In this document: in pieces, positions 7,678 through 13,614 of the stretch
Numbering within the stretch: position 1 is the first letter of the stretch
How the letters are laid out: each line of letters begins with the position of its first letter
Assembly (NCBI GenBank): GCA_050186055.1
Contig: JBFWYV010000053.1
Coordinates: 1-20,501, forward strand
DNA from: CAMDPA01 sp050186055
GTDB taxonomy: Bacteria; Pseudomonadota; Alphaproteobacteria; Rhizobiales; Hyphomicrobiaceae
DNA length: 20,501 bases
Reading direction: 5' to 3'
Notes under the pieces: model-generated
What the model was told of the DNA's origin: nothing
Databases searched by the model: none
What the model saw: only the letters and a program-made list of their open reading frames with translations
Made by a program: the position numbers and the translations under genes

Positions 7678-7900
7678 CGCGGGGGAGTGCAAGCCGCTTC
7701 TGCATGCGCTGACGAGCAATCGTACCGGGGGCAGCAATACCGGCGTCTGCCGGAGCCTGCCTTGTTCTCCGTGGACGCCGGGGTCTCGTGCGAACTGAAC
7801 AGTTGGAAGGTCGCAGTCAATGCGTATAACTTGACTAGCGAACTCAACTATGATGCATCGTTCAGCAATCGCGACAGCTCTTCTGCTAAGCGCTTCTGCC
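7678..7900 (+). pseudogene. Remnant of the C-terminal end of a TonB-dependent receptor
   Basis: After an in-frame TAG at 7675-7677 this frame reads a short stretch that resembles the last strands of an outer-membrane siderophore receptor: RRLPEPALFSVDAGVSCELN followed by SWKVAVNAYNLTSELNYDAS. Intact receptors typically end with a strand such as 'LPSYTLVDAGLSYRFNNWEL', then 'NVKNLFDKxY' and a final aromatic residue. Here nothing recognisable precedes about 7678, the frame has no receptor-like stop, and it reads through into the start of piuC in another frame. PiuC/YbiX genes are commonly next to a TonB-dependent receptor gene (fiu/piuA), so position supports the call. I read it as the relic of a deleted receptor gene. 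The match is by eye, so some doubt remains. Confidence 0.55.
7803..7830 (+). promoter_or_regulatory. Possible promoter for the piuC cluster
   Basis: TTGGAA (7803-7808) and TATAAC (7825-7830) are separated by 16 bp and lie about 90 bp before the piuC start. They sit inside the receptor remnant, where TAT AAC also reads as Tyr-Asn codons, so this may be coincidence. If the receptor gene was lost with its promoter, an element like this would be needed for the downstream genes. Confidence 0.2.
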
Positions 7901-7903
7901 TGA
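7850..7903 (+). CDS. Possible 17-residue leader-like small ORF upstream of piuC
   Basis: This frame reads MMHRSAIATALLLSASA and then stops, 13 bp before the piuC ATG. It looks like a Sec signal peptide: a basic residue, a hydrophobic core and an A-x-A ending, terminated exactly where cleavage would occur. It overlaps the receptor remnant in a different frame. No good ribosome-binding site precedes it. It could be a relic of another gene's start, a translated leader, or chance. Confidence 0.2.
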   Translation: MMHRSAIATALLLSASA

Positions 7904-7916
7904 GACCAGAGTCAGC

Positions 7917-8600
7917 ATGCTTGTCCATATTCCGAACGTCCTGAGTAAGGCAGAGGCGGCTTCCATCCGCAACGCGCTGGAGCGGGGAGTGTGGGTCGAC
8001 GGCAAGGAGACGGCGGGTGAGCAGGCGGCGAAGGCGAAGCTGAATCTTCAAATCAAGGAGGGTTCGCCGACGGCTGTCGAGGCCGGTGAAGTCATCCTGC
8101 GTGCACTCGGACGCAACGCCTTGTTCAATTCGGCAACACTGCCCCTGCGTGTGCTTCCGCCCATGTTCAACCGGTACGATGCCGGGATGAAGTTCAATGA
8201 CCATGTCGATGGCGCGATCCGCAGCGTGCCGGGTGCCGGTATCAGGATGCGCGCCGACGTGTCTTCGACATTGTTTCTGACGGAGCCGGAGGAGTACGAC
8301 GGCGGGGAGCTGCAGATCTCGGATACGTATGGCGTTCACAGCGCCAAGCTGCCTGCCGGGGATCTGATCGTCTACCCGGCGACAAGCCTGCACGGCGTGA
8401 CGGAGATAACCAGAGGCAGCCGCTGGTCCTCATTCTTCTGGACCCAATCGATGGTCCGCAACGATGACCAGCGGACCATGCTGTTCGAGCTGGACCAGGC
8501 CATCATGGACATTCGGCGCACGGTTTCCGACGAGCACAAGGCGGTGGTGGCCCTGACCAGCCACTACCACAATCTTCTGCGACGCTGGGCGGAGCTGTGA
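7917..8600 (+). CDS. piuC: Fe(II)/2-oxoglutarate-dependent PKHD-type hydroxylase (PiuC/YbiX)
   Basis: The 227-residue product is close in length to E. coli YbiX (225) and starts in the family's usual way (MLVHIPNVLS). The iron facial triad is visible: H96 and D98 (NDHVDGAIR) and H159 (SLHGVTEI), with R169 as the likely 2-oxoglutarate anchor (RGSRW). The middle segment PMFNRYDAGMKFNDHVD is diagnostic. The enzyme is cytoplasmic; members are found with iron/siderophore receptors and are iron-regulated, but the natural substrate is not settled. It is the first intact gene of a packed + strand cluster. Its stop overlaps the start of the Sel1 gene by one base (TGATG). The receptor normally beside it is reduced to a remnant upstream. 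Confidence 0.93.
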   Translation: MLVHIPNVLSKAEAASIRNALERGVWVDGKETAGEQAAKAKLNLQIKEGSPTAVEAGEVILRALGRNALFNSATLPLRVLPPMFNRYDAGMKFNDHVDGAIRSVPGAGIRMRADVSSTLFLTEPEEYDGGELQISDTYGVHSAKLPAGDLIVYPATSLHGVTEITRGSRWSSFFWTQSMVRNDDQRTMLFELDQAIMDIRRTVSDEHKAVVALTSHYHNLLRRWAEL

Positions 8601-9430
8601 TGTCCGGGATTCTCGACGACGAAGAGATAGAACGCATCATTTCCCAGTCGCTCGATAATGAACGGGGCTATCGGCCGATCCAGTTATCGCGCGCGGCGCG
8701 GGGTCCGGCTCCTGGCGTGCATCAACGGGCGCGTTCCGAGGCGACGGATTTTGAGGCGACGGATTTTCGGACCCTGGCCGTTAATGGATCGGTGCAGGCG
8801 CAGGTTGCCTACGGCCTGATCCTGCTTCGGGGGCACGGCGTTGCGAGGGACGAAGATGCGGCGCTCAGATGGTTCAGAATTGCGGCCAGGGCCGGAAGCC
8901 CTGATGCCTACAACATGGTCGGCCGCTGCCATGAGCTGGGATGGGGCGTGGCGCGCGATTGCACGGAGGCCGCGCGCTGGTACCGGCGTGCGGCAGACCG
9001 GAATCATGCGTGGGCTCAATTCAACCTGGCTTCGCTGCTGGCACAGGGCAACGGTGTGCCGCTCGATCACGGGCAGGCGCTGTCGCTTCTCGTCAAGTCG
9101 GCGCGCCAGGGAAATGCAAAAGCAATGAACATGCTCGGGCGGTATCGCGAGGCTGGACACGACGGACGATCGAAGCTCCGGTCCGCGGCGCTGTGGTACC
9201 GGCTCGCCGCAAAGGGCGGATGCTTTCGGGGGCAGTTCCATCACGGCAGGCAACTGGCGGCAGCCGGCGACATCGAGGGCGCCTGCAACTGGTTCTCGGC
9301 ATCGCTCGGACAGGCGCCGGAGGATTTCCGGCGAGAGGCGGCATCGTTTCTCGCGCAACACGCCGATGCATCGATCAGGAACATCGGTCTGACAGCCGCC
9401 TCTACCGGGCACGTGGAGTCGACAGCTTGA
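8600..9430 (+). CDS. Sel1-repeat (TPR-like) protein
   Basis: The 276-residue protein has no signal peptide or membrane segment and is probably cytoplasmic. From about residue 66 it contains a series of Sel1-like helical repeats, for example AYGLILLRGHGVARDEDAAL with RWFRIAARAGSPDA, then VGRCHELGWGVARDCTEAAR with WYRRAA, then LASLLAQGNGVPLDHGQALS, and two more degenerate units up to about 235. Such repeats form a superhelix that binds other proteins. The N-terminal 60 residues are low in recognisable structure and include a duplicated EATDF motif encoded by a perfect 15-bp tandem repeat. The ATG at 8600 overlaps the piuC stop, so translation is probably coupled; a GTG at 8597 is an alternative. 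Its role in the cluster is unknown; partner binding is inferred only from repeat type. Confidence 0.85.
   Translation: MSGILDDEEIERIISQSLDNERGYRPIQLSRAARGPAPGVHQRARSEATDFEATDFRTLAVNGSVQAQVAYGLILLRGHGVARDEDAALRWFRIAARAGSPDAYNMVGRCHELGWGVARDCTEAARWYRRAADRNHAWAQFNLASLLAQGNGVPLDHGQALSLLVKSARQGNAKAMNMLGRYREAGHDGRSKLRSAALWYRLAAKGGCFRGQFHHGRQLAAAGDIEGACNWFSASLGQAPEDFRREAASFLAQHADASIRNIGLTAASTGHVESTA
8738..8767 (+). repeat. Perfect 2 x 15-bp tandem repeat inside the Sel1 gene
   Basis: The unit gaggcgacggatttt is present twice back to back (8738-8752, 8753-8767). It keeps the frame and duplicates residues EATDF (47-51 and 52-56) in the poorly conserved region before the first Sel1 repeat. The exact identity suggests a recent slippage or duplication event. 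Confidence 0.85.
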
Positions 9431-10080
9431 ACATCAACGTCCGGAACGTCTCGGCCGATGCGAACCAGCGACGCAATGCGCGCGCTGCCTGGATGCGGCA
9501 ACTGCGGACCTGGCACTGGATCAGCGGCGCCTTGTGCCTGGCGGGGATGCTGATGTTCGCCGTGACCGGCATCACCCTGAACCACGCCGGCGATTTTGAA
9601 GGCAAGGCGAAGTCGACGGCAAGGACGGCGCAGCTCGGCGACGCGCTGATGGCAGGCGTTGCGCAGGGTCCGGCGACGGGGCGGGCACCGGTCGATGCTC
9701 CGATCGCTGCGTATCTGGACTCGCAATTCAATGTCGATGTGCGAGGGCGACCGGCGGAGTGGTCGAAGGACGAAGTCTACATTTCAATGCCGCGGCCAGG
9801 CGGCGACGGCTGGATCTCGATCGACAGGGAGACCGGCGAGGTTCGCCACGAATCCACCGATCGAGGTTGGATCGCGTATCTCAACGACCTGCACAAGGGA
9901 CGCCACACGGGAGCGGGGTGGTCGCTATTCATCGACATCTTTGCCGCGGCCTGCGTCGTGTTCTGCGTCACCGGACTTCTGCTGCTGCAACTCTATGCCT
10001 CCGGGCGGAAATCGACTTGGCCAATCGTGGGGATGGGCATCCTCCTTCCGATCCTGGTCGCAATATTCCTGATCCACTAG
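9427..10080 (+). CDS. Small PepSY-associated TM-helix protein (PiuB-like membrane redox protein)
   Basis: The product is 217 residues if started at TTG 9427. That codon overlaps the Sel1 stop (TTGA) and has GGAG 8 bp upstream. The next start, ATG 9493, has no ribosome-binding site and would remove 22 residues. Three membrane segments are visible, at about residues 31-53 (WISGALCLAGMLMFAVTGIT), 165-190 and 198-216, with a soluble periplasmic-type region of about 110 residues between the first two. Histidines at H30 and H53 near TM1 and at H156 and H160 (LHKGRHTG) near TM2 are conserved features of PepSY-TM proteins and may bind heme b, as proposed for related membrane reductases. In pseudomonads a PepSY-TM gene (piuB) also sits beside piuA/piuC. 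The likely job is moving electrons across the membrane to a periplasmic acceptor; this is inference. Confidence 0.85.
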   Translation: MNINVRNVSADANQRRNARAAWMRQLRTWHWISGALCLAGMLMFAVTGITLNHAGDFEGKAKSTARTAQLGDALMAGVAQGPATGRAPVDAPIAAYLDSQFNVDVRGRPAEWSKDEVYISMPRPGGDGWISIDRETGEVRHESTDRGWIAYLNDLHKGRHTGAGWSLFIDIFAAACVVFCVTGLLLLQLYASGRKSTWPIVGMGILLPILVAIFLIH

Positions 10081-10092
10081 AACGAGGTCTGA

Positions 10093-10605
10093 ATGAGGGT
10101 ACTGCTTACAATCGGCGCGATGGGGCTGCTTGCAAATCCGGTCATCGCCGCGGAAATGGAGATTGAGCTGGAGATCCCGCGGCTGAACGTCGTGGAATAT
10201 CACAAGCCATACGTGGCGGTTTGGCTCGAGCGCTCGAACCCGCGGCAGGCGACCACTATTTCGGTTTGGTACGATATCAACAACCGCCAGAAAGAAGGCG
10301 ACAAGTGGCTCAAGGACTTGAGGCAGTGGTGGCGGCGTTCGGGGCGTGAACTCAAGGTTCCCATCGATGGCGTCACTGGAGCCACGCGGCCGGCGGGAAC
10401 GCATTCGATCAAGCTCGATGCGGGACACAAGGCGATCGCGGATCTGGCGCCTGGGGACTACGCAATCGTTATAGAGGCGGCGCGCGAGGTCGGTGGGCGC
10501 GAGGTGTTGCGCCTGCCGTTCAAGTGGCCCGCCGAGAAGCCGCTGCAGCTCGAGGCCAAAGGCCAGAACGAGCTGGGCAAAGTGTCGCTCAATGTGAAGC
10601 CCTGA
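10093..10605 (+). CDS. Exported DUF2271 protein with an ApbE-type flavinylation motif
   Basis: The 170-residue protein has a Sec signal peptide (MRVLLTIGAMGLLANPVIAA, cleavage near residue 20). The mature part is mostly beta-strand with YVAVWLERSN and QATTISVWYDI, typical of DUF2271. Residues 92-98 read DGVTGAT, matching the D-x-x-[S/T]-G-A-[S/T] pattern in which ApbE links FMN to the final Thr/Ser, here T98. An apbE gene lies less than 1 kb downstream in the same cluster. The protein is therefore probably a periplasmic flavoprotein taking electrons from the PepSY-TM protein 12 bp upstream. The motif is seen directly; covalent FMN attachment and the electron path are inferred. It starts at ATG 10093 after a weak GAGG-type site. 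Confidence 0.88.
   Translation: MRVLLTIGAMGLLANPVIAAEMEIELEIPRLNVVEYHKPYVAVWLERSNPRQATTISVWYDINNRQKEGDKWLKDLRQWWRRSGRELKVPIDGVTGATRPAGTHSIKLDAGHKAIADLAPGDYAIVIEAAREVGGREVLRLPFKWPAEKPLQLEAKGQNELGKVSLNVKP
10366..10386 (+). other. Predicted FMN attachment site (DGVTGAT) in the DUF2271 protein
   Basis: These seven codons encode D92-G-V-T-G-A-T98. ApbE transferases attach FMN through a phosphoester bond to the last Ser/Thr of this kind of motif, so T98 is the predicted acceptor. Confidence 0.65.
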
Positions 10606-10619
10606 CAGGAGGTCATGTC

Positions 10620-11432
10620 ATGCTGTTGAGAATGGTCTTCGCTTTCGTCTGTGCGGTTTCCGTGTTGTTGCCGGGATCGGCGAATGCGCATCGGTTCTGG
10701 ATGCTGCCGTCCGCGACCATCCTTTCGGGCGACACTCCCTATGTCACCGTCGACGCCGCTGTTTCGAATGACCTGTTCTACTTCGAGCATCAGCCAATGC
10801 GGCTGGACGGGCTTAAAATCACCGCGCCGGACGGTTCGACCGTTGCCGCCGAGAACATCAGCAGCGGCAAATTCAGAACGACATTCGATGTCGGTCTGAA
10901 GATGCCGGGAACCTATCGGCTCGCGATTGTCGGCGACGGCGTGTTCGCGCGCTACAAGCTCAAGGGAGAGACGAAGCGGTGGCGCGGCCGCGCAGAGGAT
11001 GCGGAGAAGGCCATCCCTGCCGGCGCCGAAGACGTCCGGCTCACCTATTCGCAGCGCCGCCTTGAAACGTTCATTACCGCAGGAAAGCCATCGAATGCCG
11101 CCTTGAAACTGGTTGGAAAGGGGCTGGAGCTTGAGCCACTGACCCATCCCAACGATCTGGTGGCCGGGTCGGAGGCCAAATTCCGGTTCGTCATGGACGG
11201 TAAAGCCGCTGCGGGCGCGAAGGTCACCATCATTCGCGGCGGTGGCCGTTATCGCAACGATCTCGGCGAAGTCAATGTCTCGACCGCCGCTGACGGTACC
11301 TTCGCCATGAAGTGGCCGGCGCCGGGAATGTATTGGGTGTCGGCAACAGTGAGCGAAGACAAGAAGGACGCAAAAGGCACGACCCGTCACCGGGCCACCT
11401 ACGCGGCGACGTTCGAGGTCATGCCGGAATAA
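10620..11432 (+). CDS. Exported DUF4198 protein (NikM-like periplasmic domain family)
   Basis: The 270-residue protein has a clear signal peptide ending PGSANA, so the mature chain should begin at H24 with HRFWMLPSATILSGDTPYVT, the usual N-terminal signature of DUF4198 (H-x-FW). The mature part looks like two beta-sandwich modules: about 24-160, then about 180-268 with AGSEAKFRFVMDGKAAAGAK and DGTFAMKWPAPGMYWVSATV. DUF4198 is related to the nickel-transport NikM periplasmic domain, where N-terminal residues help bind metal, so a metal or metal-chelate role is plausible. The ATG at 10620 follows a strong AGGAGG at 7 bp spacing, 14 bp after the DUF2271 stop. It is co-transcribed with the DUF2271 and apbE genes by position. 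The function is not known. Confidence 0.87.
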   Translation: MLLRMVFAFVCAVSVLLPGSANAHRFWMLPSATILSGDTPYVTVDAAVSNDLFYFEHQPMRLDGLKITAPDGSTVAAENISSGKFRTTFDVGLKMPGTYRLAIVGDGVFARYKLKGETKRWRGRAEDAEKAIPAGAEDVRLTYSQRRLETFITAGKPSNAALKLVGKGLELEPLTHPNDLVAGSEAKFRFVMDGKAAAGAKVTIIRGGGRYRNDLGEVNVSTAADGTFAMKWPAPGMYWVSATVSEDKKDAKGTTRHRATYAATFEVMPE

Positions 11433-11475
11433 GTCTGGCGTCCGGCAGTCTCCAATCCCCGTATCTATCGGCTGT

Positions 11476-12489
11476 ATGCGACACGTTCTTGTGCCACTGT
11501 CGGTGAGACCGCGCTCGCGCGGCCCGCAGTCCGCCGCGTCCCGGGTCGTCCGCCTATCCGGGCGGACGATGGGGACGACCTGGAATGCGCAGTTCGTCCA
11601 GCTTCCGGGTCCGGAGCGAGGCAATCCGCTCCACGGCATCGAGCGCGAGCTCGATAACGTCGTTGCCCAGATGAGCACCTGGGAGACCACGTCCGCGATC
11701 AGCGCCTATAATTCATCCGTACCGGGAACATGGCACCGGATCGAAGCAGAATTCATGACGGTCTTGTCGGCTGCCCTCGAGGTGGCCCGCAAAACCGACG
11801 GCGCTTACGATCCTACGATCGGAGCCGTCGTCGGGCTCTGGGGCTTCGGGCCGGAAGCGTATAGTCCCGATCGCCCGTCGCCGGCCGAGCTCGCGGTGCG
11901 TGTCGGCCAGTCCGGCTGGACGCGGGTTGAGCTCGATGCAGATCTTCAAAGCGTTCTGCAGCCCGGAGGCGTTCATCTCGACCTGTCATCGATCGCCAAG
12001 GGTTTTGGTGTCGATCAGGTTGCCCGCTATCTGAGACGGATGGGGTGCTCCGATTTCCTGGTGGAAGTCGGCGGGGAGCTTCGAGGCGAAGGCACCAAGC
12101 CGGATGGGACTCCCTGGTGGGTGCTGCTGGAGCAGCCGCCGGATACCAGGGGCAATGCGGAATTGCCTGAGGTCGTCATCGCATTGCACGGACTGTCGAT
12201 CGCGACATCGGGCGACTACCGCCGGCGCCGCATGGTCGATGGAGCCTGGCAATCGCATGTCATCGATCCGCGGACAGGCCGTCCGGTCGGCGGCGATGTG
12301 GCATCGGTCAGCGTCGTCGCGGCGGACTGCATGACGGCCGATGCCTGGGCGACGGCGCTGATGGTGCTCGGGCTGCATGCCGGCCTCGCGGTGGCCGAGC
12401 GCGAGAACATCGCAGCGCAGTTTGTCTGTGCGAGCGAGGCGGGATCCAGGCAGGTCATGAGCCCCGCAATGCGCGCGATGCTCGGCTAA
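11476..12489 (+). CDS. apbE: FAD:protein FMN transferase ApbE
   Basis: The 337-residue enzyme splits FAD and transfers FMN to a Ser/Thr of target proteins in a Mg2+-dependent reaction. Key family motifs are all present: RTMGTTWNAQF (30-40), DGAYDPTIGAVVGLWGFGP (108-126), HLDLSSIAKGFGVD (167-180), VEVGGELRGEG (196-206), SGDYRRRR (245-252), HVIDPRTGRP (261-270) and ADAWATALMVLG (288-299) with probable metal ligands D289 and T293. It appears intact and active. Unlike many ApbE proteins it shows no signal peptide or lipobox: residues 1-29 are polar and Arg-rich, and no upstream in-frame start adds one. There is no strong ribosome-binding site at ATG 11476. It is the last gene of the cluster; its obvious client is the DUF2271 protein. 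Confidence 0.95.
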   Translation: MRHVLVPLSVRPRSRGPQSAASRVVRLSGRTMGTTWNAQFVQLPGPERGNPLHGIERELDNVVAQMSTWETTSAISAYNSSVPGTWHRIEAEFMTVLSAALEVARKTDGAYDPTIGAVVGLWGFGPEAYSPDRPSPAELAVRVGQSGWTRVELDADLQSVLQPGGVHLDLSSIAKGFGVDQVARYLRRMGCSDFLVEVGGELRGEGTKPDGTPWWVLLEQPPDTRGNAELPEVVIALHGLSIATSGDYRRRRMVDGAWQSHVIDPRTGRPVGGDVASVSVVAADCMTADAWATALMVLGLHAGLAVAERENIAAQFVCASEAGSRQVMSPAMRAMLG

Positions 12490-12508
12490 GGGCCGCGTGA
12501 TGAGCGTT

Positions 12509-12525
12509 CCTTGCAGAGGTCAAGG
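12509..12525. terminator. Weak hairpin between apbE and the convergent Pht5-like gene
   Basis: CCTTG-CAGAGGT-CAAGG is a perfect 5-bp inverted repeat in the 54-bp gap between the two gene ends (12490-12543). It has no T-run. It is the only symmetric element I see where both transcripts must end, so it is listed with low confidence. Confidence 0.25.
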
Positions 12526-12543
12526 AGAAGCGCACCCCTCCGC

Positions 12544-13536
12544 CTACACGCGCACCTCGGTGTAGGTTCCCGCCGCAAACATCTCGTCTACCGGTACGTG
12601 CCGCGTCGATAAGCCTTGCTGGTAGTGGTAGCGGCTAAGCGCTTCCAATGCGGTCCGGTTGGGCTCTACGCCAAACGGCCAGTAGTCGGGGCCCATCAGC
12701 TCCTGCATCTCGTCGACGATGGCTTCGAGCCAAGGCAGGGTTACCTTGCAGACCTGCCGTTCACGCAGCTCGGCCATGGCGATGGCCTTGGATTCATTGA
12801 ATGCCTTGAGAAGGCTGAATGCGAGCCATGGATGCTCGCTCGTCTTGGACTGAAGCACGCCCATGACGTGCATGATGGGAAAAATGCCGGTTTCCTTATA
12901 GTACGCTCGTTCCTCGGCGACGTAGTCGGGAAACAGCCGGCGAACGCGTGCATCCTTCCGGATGAACGCCGTCGGCGGCCGCGGCGCTATGAGCGCGTCG
13001 ATCTCTCCGCTTTCGATCATGCCGAACAACGTCTTGCCGGCTGCGATCGGATGCAGATCGACTCCGTCCGGAAGTGTCAGCGGCACCGTCTCTTCGCGTC
13101 CGGCCTGCTCAAGACCGCCCGTCCGCCATTTCATATCGGACGGCGCAACGCCGTATTTTTCCTGCAGCATTCCGCGCAGCCACACGGACGCCGTGACCTG
13201 ATATTCGGGTACGCCGATAGTCTTGCCTGCAAGATCCTGCGGCGCGTCGATGCCGCGATCAGTGCGTATATAAATGCCAGAATGACGAAACTTGCGCGAA
13301 GGAAAGACGGGCAACGCGATATAGGGGCATTCTCCGCGGGAGCGGACGGAAAGATAATTCGACATCGAGAGCTCGCTCACGTCGAATTCCTGCCGTCCGA
13401 ACGCGCGCAGAAACATTTCCTCCGGCTTGATCGGAAAGAAATTGACATCGCAGCCTTCCACCTTGACGCGGCCATCTTCGAGAGCGCGCGTGCGGTCATT
13501 GCTCCAAAGGGCAATTGTCAGGGGAAGGAGCGCCAT
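12544..13536 (-). CDS. Pht5-like protein (4,5-dihydroxyphthalate decarboxylase family), copy A
   Basis: The 330-residue protein has the periplasmic-binding-protein-like fold of the 4,5-dihydroxyphthalate decarboxylase family but no signal peptide, so it should be cytoplasmic. Characteristic segments are ALPVFPSRKFRHSGIYIRTD, DLAGKTIGVPEYQVTASVWL, the DALIAPRPPTAF loop, the KETGIFPIMHVMGV stretch and the C-terminal DYWPFGVEPNRTALEALSRY. It is often labelled 'ABC substrate-binding protein', which the missing signal argues against. Its start is placed at ATG 13536, in line with copy B; 13590 would add 18 unusual residues. It is last in a four-gene minus-strand cluster and a diverged relative of copy B. 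Whether the substrate is really a dihydroxyphthalate is not established. Confidence 0.85.
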   Translation of the reverse strand: MALLPLTIALWSNDRTRALEDGRVKVEGCDVNFFPIKPEEMFLRAFGRQEFDVSELSMSNYLSVRSRGECPYIALPVFPSRKFRHSGIYIRTDRGIDAPQDLAGKTIGVPEYQVTASVWLRGMLQEKYGVAPSDMKWRTGGLEQAGREETVPLTLPDGVDLHPIAAGKTLFGMIESGEIDALIAPRPPTAFIRKDARVRRLFPDYVAEERAYYKETGIFPIMHVMGVLQSKTSEHPWLAFSLLKAFNESKAIAMAELRERQVCKVTLPWLEAIVDEMQELMGPDYWPFGVEPNRTALEALSRYHYQQGLSTRHVPVDEMFAAGTYTEVRV

Positions 13537-13614
13537 GCGCTGGAGACCTTCTGATGCGACATTGCATGACGGATTCCGGAGCACCATCACGGCGCCCCGG
13601 CGTCCGTTGTCCGA

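Noticed and set aside
7654..7682. TTGACA at 7654-7659 as a promoter for the piuC cluster
   Set aside because: No usable -10 hexamer lies at 16-18 bp; the following bases are GC-rich.
10458..11690. 410-codon minus-strand frame opposite DUF2271, DUF4198 and apbE
   Set aside because: It crosses three convincing + strand genes with signal peptides or full motifs and has no family features of its own.
12544..13536. Labelling the Pht5-like proteins as ABC transporter substrate-binding proteins
   Set aside because: Neither copy has a signal peptide and no ABC permease or ATPase genes are nearby; the fold resemblance alone explains that label.
12616..13554. 312-codon + strand frame opposite Pht5-like copy A
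   Set aside because: Composition is shadow-like, and the minus-strand gene has clear family motifs and a close relative in the window.
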